A stretch of DNA of 64,000 nt from Syncephalis fuscata (taxonomy: Eukaryota > Zoopagomycota > Zoopagomycetes > Zoopagales > Piptocephalidaceae): contig JAHLTZ010000004.1 of assembly GCA_025786725.1 (NCBI GenBank), positions 855,314-919,313 of the forward strand. The letters run 5' to 3'. This document shows positions 25,570 through 38,055 of the stretch, piece by piece. The position numbers were made by a program, and so were the translations under genes. Position 1 is the first letter of the stretch. The number at the start of each line of letters is the position of its first letter. The notes under the pieces are model-generated. The model had not been told where the DNA came from and ran no database searches. It saw only the letters and a list, made by a program, of their open reading frames with translations.

Positions 25570-26770
25570 TTAACAGGAACAGCCGCCACCAGTATTCGTG
25601 CCACCTGGTCCATTTGTAAGTAATCGATTGGAACCTTGCGGCTTCTGCCATAGCTCAGGCGTGTCGATAATCTAATATATAAAAATAAAGGTGTGTATTA
25701 GCGTGTGTTTTGGTGTTTGCAAGTACAAGCCTTGTATTAATTAAATAGCCATAATTGTGATAGCGATAGCCATAGCTGTAATAGCTATAGCGCTAGTCGT
25801 ATCCACATAGGCGTGTTGTCTTACCTGCTCTACCAATTGTTCCATAGCCGTACTAATATTCATTCGTGTTTTTGCACTACATTCCACAAATAATGTCCCA
25901 AGTCGCTCTGCCAGCTGTTGGCCTTCTTCTCGTGATACCACGCGAGCTGCTTCCTACAATAATTGTTATTATACAGAATTCTATGTTTATTTATTTATAT
26001 ATATACTACACCTACCTTATCTACTTTATTGCCAACAATCATTTTAACAATATTGCCATTGCTAGCATAAACATTTAATTCTTGAAGCCAATTGCCCAAC
26101 TCTTCAAAAGTATCTCGATTTGTAACATCGTATACTATGAATTATATTAGCAACACTATAGCACTATATCCACATATTCACAGCTATTATTGCTGTTGTA
26201 GTCGTTGTTACTATTGTTGCTATGGCAATCATAGCTGCAGTAATTACGGTAATTACAGTCAAAACAGCAATAACATAGCAATAACATAGCAATAACATAG
26301 CAATAGTATAACAATAAATGTTTATTTACTTACCAAGAATAACACCTTGAGCTCCACGGTAATACGAAGATGTTAGTGTTCGAAACCGTTCTTGACCTGC
26401 CGTATCCTGAAATATAACACCGTTGTTTAGTCTTCTGTTGTACGTTTATATAGCAAGAAATAACTTACCCAGATTGTCAACTTGTATCGCTTATCTTCGT
26501 AGTCAACCACTTTGACTTTGAAGTCAACACCTAGGTGCATTTATATTTGGTTAGTCATTCTATAGAATTGCAATACTTTTGTCATCACGCAGTGCAAATG
26601 ACATAGTATCGCCTGTAGTTCTTATAGCACAGCTTACCAATAGTAGCGCTTACTTCCTCGGGCGGTAGAAATGCGTCGTCGGTAAAACGAAGCAGAATCG
26701 ACGACTTGCCTACATTGGTATTACCAATAAGCAACAGTTTAAAAGTGGCAGTTATATCAAAATCGGACAT
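25570..26770 (-). CDS. RAB18: Rab18-type small GTPase
   Basis: Membrane-trafficking GTPase. Rab18 proteins act at the ER and lipid droplets. Six exons on the minus strand: 26638-26770, 26469-26530, 26334-26406, 26016-26134, 25825-25953, 25570-25671, totalling 206 codons (205 aa). P-loop: GNTNVGKSS. Switch I precedes ATIGVDF, where the first intron splits the Gly codon. Switch [11 protein letters not shown]. Guanine-base motifs: GNKVDK and [25 protein letters not shown] and the ELWQKP region match Rab18 rather than Rab1/8. The C-terminus GGGCSC is a double-geranylgeranylation CxC motif. The third intron carries an 11-bp minisatellite. A coding-strand pyrimidine tract lies upstream at 26854-26918. 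Confidence 0.93.
26266..26306. repeat. 11-bp intronic minisatellite in RAB18
   Basis: About 3.5 copies of AGCAATAACAT within the third intron (26135-26333). Confidence 0.85.
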
Positions 26771-27679
26771 ATTGGTTACCAACAATAAGGCGAATGTAGA
26801 ATAAAATGGCTCAAACAACAGTACCAAAGATGGCTGTATTTACGTGCTACTAAAGAAAGTAGGGAGGAGAGCTGCAAAGTAGAACAAAAAGGGGAAATGG
26901 TGAAAAGGAGAGGGGGGATATACTGGGCGGTGATGACACTATTGTTACGAATGAGATCTTCTTTATTGGAATTTATGATACTTGAGTAGTACAGTTCTAC
27001 AATGCTTGAGGGAGTAGCATTTGTGACTTATCTAGAGGAGATGGATTAGCAGGAGGGTGCATAGATACGATTAGATAACAAAAGCATAATTAATCGAACA
27101 CGTAATTGATATTAGATGAATATTGATACTAGAATATTGTTATATGTTTAATATGATTAGCACAGTTTTGTTGTTGTAGATTTGTATAACACTAAACGTC
27201 GATAGCACTTTAGCAATGCAACTATTATGCCATTGATCAATAGTCGACAATGCAAGATGTTGAGCCATTGATTCCGAGAATCATATAGCTTGCATTGCTA
27301 GTGACGTAATTAACGTGTGACTACATCACCTGAACACCGTGTGACGCTAGAATTCCGTTTCAAAAGTCTAGAATCAAGTAAAAGTAGATGAGTGCTTCAA
27401 CACTGTTTAGTCTTAGTAGCAAAATTGTGCGAATCAGTTGGACAACTAGTTTTATCCGATTTCAATCGATTGTGCCAAGTGTACATGTTAGTTGGCGGAG
27501 TTTATTCACTTTTATCGTAATAATTATTTATTGACAAGTCAACATACGTTCATTGTGACGTATATAACTATAATCAATATTAATAATGCAAAATAATAAA
27601 TAAATAAAATGTTAGTAAAAATGTTAATAAATTAGGATAAATAATTTAGGTGATTGCTTGTATAGTCATTTTATTTTAT

Positions 27680-27706
27680 ATAGATAAATAGATAGATAGA
27701 TAGATG
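27680..27706. repeat. (GATA)n short tandem repeat
   Basis: About five GATA units, the first ones imperfect. Confidence 0.8.
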
Positions 27707-28142
27707 GACAAATACTATAGCTTACCTATTCGTTATTGCTTAATTAGCCGATACAAACTATTATATCGGCCAATAAATAGATATAATTAGTTAATTTATT
27801 ACCAATAGTGCTTAATAATCAATTGCTGTTACTGATTTATAACTTTAATATAAGTATTATATGCCAAGCCACTGGGTAATATTAAATATTTATTGTCCAT
27901 TAAATAACAATACTGTCCTATCGACATTTGGTAATAGTATACGATATCTAAAAGACTGAATAGCCGAATATATTAATGACAGTTTAAACAAGTGTAGATT
28001 GTTGCATAGTCAAATCAGCGTGAGCTATTGCTCTAAGTAGTTGATACTACATTAGTGTAGCACTATCGTGCTAGCTAAGACAATATAGATATCAAACTGG
28101 TTATTGGTAAAGTAATCATCTGATAATGTGCTGCTATAACAT

Positions 28143-28145
<3 letters not shown>

Positions 28146-28187
<42 letters not shown>
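28146..28187. repeat. (ATT)n microsatellite
   Basis: About twelve ATT trinucleotides. Confidence 0.92.
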
Positions 28188-28580
28188 ATGATTAATGACG
28201 ACATCCTACGTTTGCTGTAATAGGTTCCACACAACCCGACCATAGGCAAACACTTTTCATTAATATTGGTCACAACTGAATTCCAATGACTAGTACTTGG
28301 GCAATGTCCTACATGCCATACCAATTCTCTACTGATGGATCATTTATGACGACATGAAACATTACTTGAAATCGTTTATGAAACACGTGATTAGCAATCC
28401 ATTAAAATATTCTTTATATACATATATTACTATTATTGAAAGTATAAAGTCAATGTCTATAGTCTATTTGTTGAATGAATAGATGTATTAAAGTATATTA
28501 AAATAAAAACGACACTAAATCGTCCATCCTTATCACTGAAGCTGAGTATGATTTTTATCGAATCAAAATTGCCCAAATAA

Positions 28581-28718
28581 TACTCTTTCTTTTTTTTCTT
28601 TTTTTTCTTCTCTGAGAATTACTATTTATATGCCTGTTACCATTCTCCCCTCTGCCGCTTTTTTTCTTCTCGCTTCCTTCGCGCGACTTTCCACACCAAC
28701 ACACACACACACACACAA
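28581..28718 (+). promoter_or_regulatory. Pyrimidine tracts upstream of URA2
   Basis: Two CT-rich blocks on the URA2 coding strand (28581-28613, 28650-28697) followed by (AC)n at 28697-28718. The position, roughly 500-650 bp before the ATG, fits a fungal CT-rich promoter. The role is inferred. Confidence 0.4.
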
Positions 28719-29226
28719 CGTATCTCTTTTTACGTCACACACTATAGCACGTCTACACACGTGTTAAGTTTGTATCAAGTGTGCTGTTATTGTTATTAGG
28801 CTAGGTTGGAGCTGTTGTTAAAGTTGTTGTTGTTGTTGTCTATCGCTACTGTTGTCACAGTGTGTAGACCCTTACACTTTAACCATACTCTCTCTACATA
28901 TACACGTGGTTGTGTGTATGTATTGGCTATCCGCTTAACGTCTTTTTACTATATTGAGTATATATTTGCCTGGCTTTTATTGCTGACAATTCCTGGGCTA
29001 TCCTTGACTTTACAATACAAGGTAAGACGAACTGGGCCATATAAACGCTAGCCGTAGCGCGTTACAGATACGCGCGTGACGTAGCAGCATGGGCCTATAT
29101 TCAAACAAAACAATAATGACTCATACACTGACTAACTAAACGATAATACCAATATAGACTATATATATATATATAACGCAACCAAGTCTTACTTGTTTAT
29201 TCTATTTGATAAGTAAAAAAGCAAAT

Positions 29227-32200
29227 ATGTCTCCATCGGTCGATCTAGTGCGCAGCGAACAGCGTCCGACGCTATTGCCTAGTCCACCTGTGTCATTCCG
29301 AGCTGAACCAAGTGAAAATGAGATTAGCCAGCTGTTGGCCACACTGCTGCTTCAAGATGGTACCAGCTATCAAGGCTACTCATTTGGTGCAGAAGGCAAA
29401 TCGATAGCCGGTGAATTGGTATTTCAAACTGGTAAGTAATTATTGTATTCGATGTAATATTTATTCTAATAATTATTTTAATATTATGCACAATTAGGCA
29501 TGGTCGGTTATCCTGAATCATTAACTGATCCATCTTACCGATCACAAATTCTTATTCTCACCTTCCCACTTATTGGCAACTATGGCGTTCCTTCTGTGGA
29601 GGAAATGGATGAGTTACTTAATCTGCCACGCCATCTTGAATCGGCCGGTATTCATGTGGCTGCACTTGTCGTTGGCCACTATGATGATGCCGATAAAGAC
29701 ACTCACTTTTCGCACTTCCTCGCTCAATCTTCCTTGGGTGACTGGCTTAAACGTGAAGGCGTGCCAGCTATTTACGGTGTTGATACACGCGCACTTACCA
29801 AGAAAATCCGTGAACATGGTGTTATGTTGGGCAAGCTACTGTTTCCCAATCCAGATGCTGCTTCCAAAGCTATTGATGCCAATTGGATTAACAATTACTT
29901 GGATATTGAATGGTCCGATCCAAATGCTCGCAATCTTGTGGCAGAGGGCAAGTATTCAAATGATTGTTGTTTTATTAATAGCTGAACTAATTTTATTTGA
30001 TATATATAGTATCTAGCAAGGAAACACGCTTATTTAAACCATCGGCTGAAAAGGCCAAACGTTTAAACAAAAATGGCCGTGTACCACGTATTCTTGCCGT
30101 TGATGTCGGTATGAAATACAATCAAATTCGATGCTTTGTTGAACGCGGTGTCGAGTTAAAGGTGGTACCATGGAACTACGACTTTTCTGCCGATACCGAC
30201 TACGATGGATTGTTTATTAGTAACGGCCCTGGTGATCCAGCTATTATGGCCCTTACCATCTCTCATATTGTCGCTGTTATGAAACAACAGCGTACGCCCA
30301 TCTTTGGTATTTGTTTGGGTCATCAATTGCTTGGTACGGCCGCTGGTGCAACAACACGCAAGATGAAGTATGGTAATCGTGGTCATAACATTCCATGTAC
30401 TGATATGATCAGCGGTCGTTGCTACATCACTACGCAAAATCACGGCTATGCTATTGACGCCAGCACACTGCCTACCAACTATCAAGAATTGTTTGTTAAT
30501 GCCAACGATGGCTCCAACGAAGGTATATACCACGCTGATCTGCCATACTTTTCAGTTCAATTCCATCCTGAAGCCAAGGCAGGACCTCGTGATACAGAGT
30601 ATCTATTTGATGTGTTTATCCAAAGTGTTATGGATTGTGCCGAGGCCGGTCAATTAGTACCCGTACGCGCTTTCCAAGAAGCTAAATTGGTCCGTGAAGA
30701 GCAGATAGCTGCCGGACCTGAACGTATTCATGTACGTAAAGTACTTGTACTTGGCAGTGGCGGTCTTAGTATTGGACAAGCTGGCGAATTTGACTATTCA
30801 GGCAGTCAAGCCATTAAAGCACTTCGTGAAGAAGGTATCTACACAGTGCTTATTAATCCAAATATTGCCACTATTCAAACATCTACTGGTTTGGCCGATA
30901 AAGTCTACTTCCTACCTGTAACACCTGAATTCGTGCGCAAGGTTATTCATCAAGAGAAGCCAGATGGTATTTACGTAACCTTTGGTGGCCAAACAGCACT
31001 TAGCGTTGGCATTGCTATGAAGGACGAATTTGAAGAGCTGGGCGTACGCGTTTTAGGCACCAAGATTGAAACAGTTATTACTACAGAAGATCGTGAATTA
31101 TTTGCTCAGAAGATGGCTGAAATCAATGCACCATGTGCTCTATCAACTGCTGCAACCAACGTCGACGAATGTATTGCCGCCAGTCGCACCATTGGCTTTC
31201 CGCTTATTATTCGTGCTGCCTATGCTTTGGGCGGTCTTGGTTCAGGCTTTGCATCCAACGAACAAGAATTGGTTGAACTATGCCAAAAAGCATTTGCCAT
31301 TAGTCCACAAGTACTCGTTGAACGCAGTATGAAAGGCTGGAAAGAGATCGAGTACGAAGTAGTACGAGATGCCCGTGGCAATTGTATTACTGTATGTAAT
31401 ATGGAAAACTTTGATCCACTTGGTATTCATACTGGCGATTCGATTGTCGTAGCACCATCACAAACACTTAGTGATGATGACTATCAAATGCTACGTACCA
31501 CGGCCGTTCGAGTCATTAATCACTTAGGCATTATTGGTGAATGTAATATTCAATATGCATTGAATCCAAATTCAACTGAATTCTGTATTATTGAAGTGAA
31601 TGCACGTTTATCACGTAGTTCAGCACTCGCTTCAAAGGCTACCGGCTATCCATTGGCATTTGTAGCCGCCAAACTTGGCTTGGGTATTCCATTGAATGAA
31701 ATCCGCAATAGTGTCACTAAAGTGACTACGGCTTGTTTTGAGCCATCGCTCGACTATGTCGTTGTTAAAATTCCTCGATGGGATTTAAAGAAGTTCTCCA
31801 GAGTTAGCAAGAATCTGAGTTCATCGATGAAGAGTGTTGGTGAAGTGATGGCCATTGGTCGTACGTTTGAAGAAACGATTCAAAAGGCCATTCGAGCTGT
31901 TGATTTTGGCTTTACTGGCTTTGCTCAAAATGACATCGTTGAAGGCGATGAAATTGATTTGGAATTGAAGAATCCATCAGATCAACGACTATTTGCCATT
32001 GCCAATGCTTTCCATCGTGGTGATTCGGTAGATCGTATTTGGGAAATGACTCGTATTGACAAATGGTTCCTTTACAAGTTGCAGAATATTTATCGTTTAG
32101 AAAAACGATTAAGGTAAATATCAATATATGTAATAATAATTAACTAATTTATTAATCTTTATTTATTCACCAATGTAGTACATTTACAACAGCTTCATTG

Positions 32201-35200
32201 CCTTGTGGACTAATGCGTGCTGCAAAACAAATGGGCTTTTCAGATCGCCACATTGCTCTATGTAATGCCACCAATGAAATAGCCGTCCGTCAAGCACGTA
32301 TCGAGCAAGGAATAACACCATTTGTTAAACAAATCGATACAGTGGCCGCTGAATTCCCTGCATTCACCAACTACCTATACGTAACGTATAATGCCGTTGA
32401 ACACGATGTTGACTTCCAAGATAACGGTGTTATGGTATTGGGCTCTGGTGTATATCGTATTGGTAGTTCGGTCGAATTCGATTGGTGTGCTGTACGGGCC
32501 ATTCGTACTTTACGTGAAAATGGTCACAAAACAGTAATGATCAATTACAATCCAGAAACAGTTAGTACGGATTACGATGAGGCTGATCGGCTTTACTTTG
32601 AAAATATTACACTTGAACGTGTGCTGGATATCTATCAGGTTGAACAAGCCGCCGGTGTTATTGGTGCCATGGGTGGTCAAACGCCAAATAACATTGCTAT
32701 GCCACTTCATCGACAAAAGGTCAAGATATTTGGCACCATGCCAGATATGATTGATACAGCTGAGAATCGCTACAAGTTCTCTCGTATGCTTGATAAGATC
32801 GGTGTTGATCAGCCGCAATGGCGTGAATTGACAAACTTTAACGAAGCCGAACAGTTCTGTAATAATGTTGGCTATCCAGTACTTGTACGTCCATCCTACG
32901 TACTTAGCGGTGCTGCCATGAATGTTGTCTACTCTGCTGCTGATCTGGCCAATTACCTTAGCCAAGCCGCAGCTGTCTCCCGTGAACATCCAGTGGTTAT
33001 TACCAAGTTTATTGAAGAAGCAAAAGAGATTGAAATGGATGCTGTGGCCAAGGACGGTAAAATGGTCATGCATGTTATTAGTGAACATGTAGAGAATGCC
33101 GGTGTCCACTCTGGTGATGCCACGCTTATTCTACCACCACAAGACTTGGATCCAGAAACAGTGCGCAAAATCCGTCTAGCCACCGAAAAGATCGGCAATG
33201 CGCTTAATGTTACCGGTCCATTTAACATTCAATTCATGGCCAAAGATAACGAGATTAAGGTGATTGAGTGTAATGTACGTGCTTCACGTTCATTCCCGTT
33301 TGTATCCAAGGTACTTGGTGTGGATCTAATTGAAATGGCCACCAAAGCTATGCTGGATATTCCGTTTGAAGCTTATCCACGCGTTGAACTACCCAAACAC
33401 TATGTGGGTATTAAAGTGCCGCAATTCAGCTTTGGCCGACTATCCGGTGCTGATCCAGTACTAGGCGTTGAAATGGCCAGTACTGGTGAAGTAGCAAGCT
33501 TTGGTAAAACAAAGTATGATGCCTATTTAAAGGCACTGCTTTCATCTGGATTCACTCTACCAAAACGTAACATTTTACTGTCAATTGGCTCTTACAAAGA
33601 AAAGGTTGAAATGTTACCATCTGTTGAGCGACTTCACCAACAAGGCTATCAACTATTTGCTACAGCTGGTACTGCTGACTTTTTAGAAGAACATGGCGTA
33701 CCAGTACGTACATTGGAAGCGCTTGATAACTCGGCCGATACCGCTGATCAACGACAAGAATACAGCTTGCAACAACATTTAGCGAATAACCTTATTGATT
33801 TGTATATCAATTTGCCATCAAAGAATCGTTATCGCCGTCCTGCCAGCTACATGTCGCGCGGTTATCGTACACGCCGTATGGCCGTTGACTTTTCCGTTCC
33901 TCTAATTACAAATGTTAAATGTGCTAAACTATTCGTTGAAGCATTAACGCGACATGTATCGCTCGATATAACAAGTGTTGATTACAAGTCTGGCCACCGT
34001 ACCCTTACACTACCGGGTCTAATCAACATTCAAGCCTATGTCGATCAGCTGGCTAATAACACAGAGCCTGGTACATCGATTGATCAAGTAACTCGTGCCT
34101 CATTGGCTGGTGGATTCACTGCCGTCTGTGCCATGCCTGCCCCTAATGGTATATGTGATGCCAACTCATTAAATACTGCCTATGATTACTGGCACGAGAA
34201 TGCTCGATGTGATTATTCACTCGCCGTTATTGCTGCTGATCGTGAGCATATTGAAGCAGTGAGTGAAGTGAAGGGTGACGCAGCTGCCTTGCTTCTATCC
34301 TTTGACACGACACTACCTGCTCATATCACTAGTCTTGGACAAGCTGATAGCTGTTTACGTGAATGGCCTAGTTGGTCAGCAGTGATTACTGATGCATCAG
34401 GCACTAATCTAGTGGTACTATGTTACTGGCTAATCTACATGGTCGACCATTGCACGTTACCGGTGTATATCGTCAAGAAGATATACAAATGATTGCTTTA
34501 AGCAAACAACGTGGCATGCCAATTACTTGTGATGTTAATGTCTATAATCTATTCTTCACAGCTGAATCACTGGTTTCAACTACAGAGCCACAACATCAAC
34601 ATTTAGGCACTGCCTCGGATGTAGCTGCTTTGTGGAAACATTTAGAAGTGATCGATTGTTTCTCAGTCGGTCATTTACCTAATGATACGGCTATGAATGT
34701 TGATGGTGTAAATGATACCATTACAGATGATGTACCACGAACTGGATCGGCATCTGCTGCCATTTATACAATGCCTCTATTGTTGACGGCAGTTAAAGAT
34801 GGCCGATTAACCATTGAAGATATTATTACACGTCTACACCGTAATCCAAAACGTATCTTTGGTTTCCCTGAACAGCCAGACTGTTTTGTGGAACTTGAAG
34901 TAGATCGTGTCGGTGTACCGACTACACTGGGTACTCATTCATTGCAAGGTTATGTGCATCGTGTAGTAATGCATGGACGTACAGTATTCCTAGATGGCCG
35001 CTACTTTATTGACGGTCGACATGGCAAGAATATTACCGCCAAGGTACGCGGTAATCTACATCAATCATCGATCAAGACAAAGGAGCAAACAGCGATAACG
35101 GAGATTATTCCTGGCGACAAGGAAACGAATAGACCACACAAATTATCGGTGACTATTCCAGCCGCTGTGGCCACTGCAGCTACTGCGGCCACTTTAGCCA

Positions 35201-36382
35201 CTACTGCAACAGCCACTAATGTGACATCGATTGGCAATACACTAACGAGTGCTACTGCTCCATTGGCTAGTAAGACAGGACAGGAATTAGTATCGCATGA
35301 TGAACTACTATCACCGCGTCCAGATATGCCATTAAATAAGCTGATGGCCGGCCTACCAACCACCATTACTAAGGCAGTGTCCCATTCACCATTCTATCGC
35401 AAGCATATCACGTCAATTAAACAATTTACACGTGAAGAATTGCATCAGCTGTTTGGTCTAGCGCAAGAAATGGGTACACTCGTTGAAAAGGGTACACCAC
35501 TCGATCTATTAAGAGGTCGCGTATTGTGCAATCTATTCTACGAACCATCTACACGCACTTCATGTTCATTTGAGGCAGCTATGCTTCGATTAGGCGGTAC
35601 AGTTACTTCGGTGAATGCCACTACATCATCAGTTAAAAAGGGAGAGACGTTACCCGATACAGGTAATAGATTATGAATTACATATATATATATATATATG
35701 AATAATACTAACACTTGTTATATTTATTAATATAGTACGCACACTTGTCAATATGGTGATGCTATTGTGCTACGACACCCGGAACCGGGCAGTGCTAGTG
35801 TAGCCTCTAAGTTTCTAATGTACCGTCATTAATGCCGGTGACGGTATTGGCGAACACCCGACTCAAGCATTCCTTGACGTTTATACCATTCGTGAAGAAT
35901 TGGGTACAGTAAATGGCTTAACCATTACTATTGTCGGTGATTTGAAGAATGGTCGTACAGTTCATTCATTAGTACGTGTACTGTCAATGTATCACGTTAA
36001 ATTGAACTACGTGGCACCTGAATCACTACGTATGCCTCGTGAAGTATGGGAGGATGTTAGAAAGTCGGGCATTGAACAAATGGAATACACACAACTATCC
36101 GAAGTCATTGCCGATACGGATGTACTTTACGTCACTCGAGTACAACAAGAACGATTTGCCGATGAGGCTGAATATGAACGTGTTAAAGATGCGTATCGTG
36201 TCGACAATGCGCTACTTAATCATGCCAAATCACATATGATTGTGATGCATCCATTGCCACGGGTCAGTGAAATTGCTCCTGAAGTTGATTTCGATCAACG
36301 GGCGGCTTATTTCCGTCAAATGCGCTACGGTCTCTATGTACGTATGGCCTTATTGGCCCTCGTATTGGGTAAATCCAATTAG
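29227..36382 (+). CDS. URA2: URA2-type multifunctional protein: GATase-CPSase II-(inactive DHOase)-ATCase
   Basis: Catalyses the first two steps of UMP synthesis: carbamoyl phosphate from glutamine, bicarbonate and ATP, then carbamoyl aspartate. Exons: 29227-29431, 29498-29947, 30010-32113, 32179-35662, 35736-36382. Order: glutaminase (Cys in [13 protein letters not shown] in VQFHPEA), two ATP-grasp halves (from [19 protein letters not shown] and [17 protein letters not shown]), an MGS-like allosteric region ([11 protein letters not shown]), a dihydroorotase-like domain, a linker, and ATCase ([14 protein letters not shown]). The DHOase site reads [11 protein letters not shown], so the metal-binding HxH is gone, as in fungal URA2; a separate DHOase gene must do that step. 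Intron 2 uses a GC donor. Frame breaks of one missing base occur at about 34409-34416, 35750-35753, 35812-35814 and 35823-35824. Counting them gives exactly 2298 codons, close to yeast Ura2. I treat them as probable assembly errors. Confidence 0.92.
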
Positions 36383-36610
36383 TCATATTCAATACTATTG
36401 TCTATTATATTCATATATATATATAGATAGACAATAGTGTTAAAAAATAATAAAATGAGTAAACTACGTAATGGTTATTAATAATGGTTGTTGTATAAAT
36501 GAATAGTATATGTAATTAGCTATTTAATCAATAAATTGAAAACATTTAGCAATAATATATTAACAGCTGGTTAATAAAATAACTTTATAATAATAAATGA
36601 ATTACATTCG

Positions 36611-38055
36611 TTATAACGATGTTAATAAACAACCTATCCACCTTCCTGTGCTATCCACGACTAATTGATCGATAGACTGCCGATGGCTATCATCTTCATC
36701 TTCACCTTTACATATACTTGTTTCATCGACTAGATCAGTATCGCGTATTAATCCAGGTGATATTAATATTGAACAAGATGTATCATATAAATGGGCAAAT
36801 GTTAAAGAAGACAGCGTTTTTCTTCTTAAACTATCTATCGTATTTGAATTTATCCATTCAAGAAATGATACAATAGATACAAGTGCTATGGGTAGTGCAC
36901 CATTAAATACATTATTGTATATCTCATCGTCTATATCAGAACAGTTGGATGATATACTTGATAATGGCTCAGAAATTTGGCTATCATCGTCGCTACTAAG
37001 AGATGCTGAATTACTTGAACGTCCATCTTTATCCATTCCACGTGAATTAAGTGATAGTGACGATAGAGTTAATTTGGTATTAATGATAGAATGGTCTTTT
37101 GAATGATGATACTATGTGTGCTATCAGTGGTGGCAGGTACAATGGCTATAATAGACGGTGGATCCGTACCGGATATCGTTGAAACTTCATTAAGCATGGC
37201 AATTGTATCGAGTACTTCATCTAATGGCGTGTCTATAGTATTAAGAAGAAAATTCCTTCGTGGTATCATCATACTACGTGCGCAGCGTAGACTTTTAGGT
37301 ATAGCCATTGAAGTCGGTTTATTTGACGGTATACAATGACTGGTAGGTGATAGGAATTCATTGGCTGTTGGTAGAACAGGCTGAGGGGCATTAAGGATTT
37401 GTCCCAGATTGCCACCTGGATGATTAGCGGCAAAGTCATTTGCCGTAATATTTTGCATTCGGGCCAGTGTCATGGCTATACAGTCACCCAAAGCAAGGGC
37501 CAGTGTTGTACTGGCAGTTGGTGCAGGCAATGTCTTGTCGGATTCGGCATCGACGCGTGCATCAATCCATGCATCTGATAACTGGCTTAATGGCGAATGA
37601 GCATCGCCACATACGGCCACTACTCGACATGGTCGCTGTTGCTGGCGTAATACGGCAACAAGTCGTATTAATTCTTCGGTCCGGCCACTGTGGCTAAATA
37701 CTAAAAGTGTATCTCCTGGTGAAATGACACCCAAATCACCGTGAAGAGCCTCGGTGGGATGTAGGAAAACGGCCAATGATCCGGTGCTTTGTAGTGTAGC
37801 GCACACTTTACGGGCAATATGTCCACTTTTACCGACACCCGTAACAACAATTTTAGCAGGTCGGCGATAAGCTAGAGTGCGTTCCGTAGCTATACCTGTT
37901 GGTAATGACGTAGTTGCACCGCCCTGTAGTGTGTCGTGAAGAATAGTTACGGCATTGGTATAAGCTTCGGGCCGAGCTGCTAGCCGTTCTGCACAGCGTG
38001 TAAGCGCGTCAGCTTGCTGAAGCAATACATAACGCGCCTGTTCTAAAACATTCAT
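36611..38055 (-). CDS. SIS-CBS sugar-phosphate isomerase-like protein (KpsF/GutQ family)
   Basis: Resembles bacterial arabinose-5-phosphate isomerases, and related proteins occur in many fungi, where the substrate is not settled. ATG is at 38055. The SIS domain spans about residues 60-215, with VTGVGKSGHIARK, LHPTEALHGDLG, FSHSGRTEEL and the family signature NHPGGNLGQIL. A CBS-type region follows (TPLDEVLDTIAMLNE). The first frame stops at 37069, but the adjacent frame continues from about 37100 to 36611 with an acidic Ser/Asp insertion and an end resembling a CBS core (LVVDSTGRWIGCLL). One missing base near 37070-37100 would give 482 codons. If the stop is real, the protein is 328 aa with an incomplete CBS pair. 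It converges on URA2 with 228 bp between stops. Cytosolic, no signal peptide seen. Confidence 0.75.

Larger units (their letters stand above)
26771..29226. other. Divergent intergenic region, RAB18 and URA2 upstream
   Basis: About 2.4 kb between the divergent starts of Rab18 and URA2. It contains a purine-rich tract at 26854-26918, a GATA-type repeat at 27680-27706, (ATT)n at 28146-28187, pyrimidine tracts at 28581-28613 and 28650-28697, (AC)n at 28697-28718, and an AT run just before the URA2 start. No gene recognised. Confidence 0.6.
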
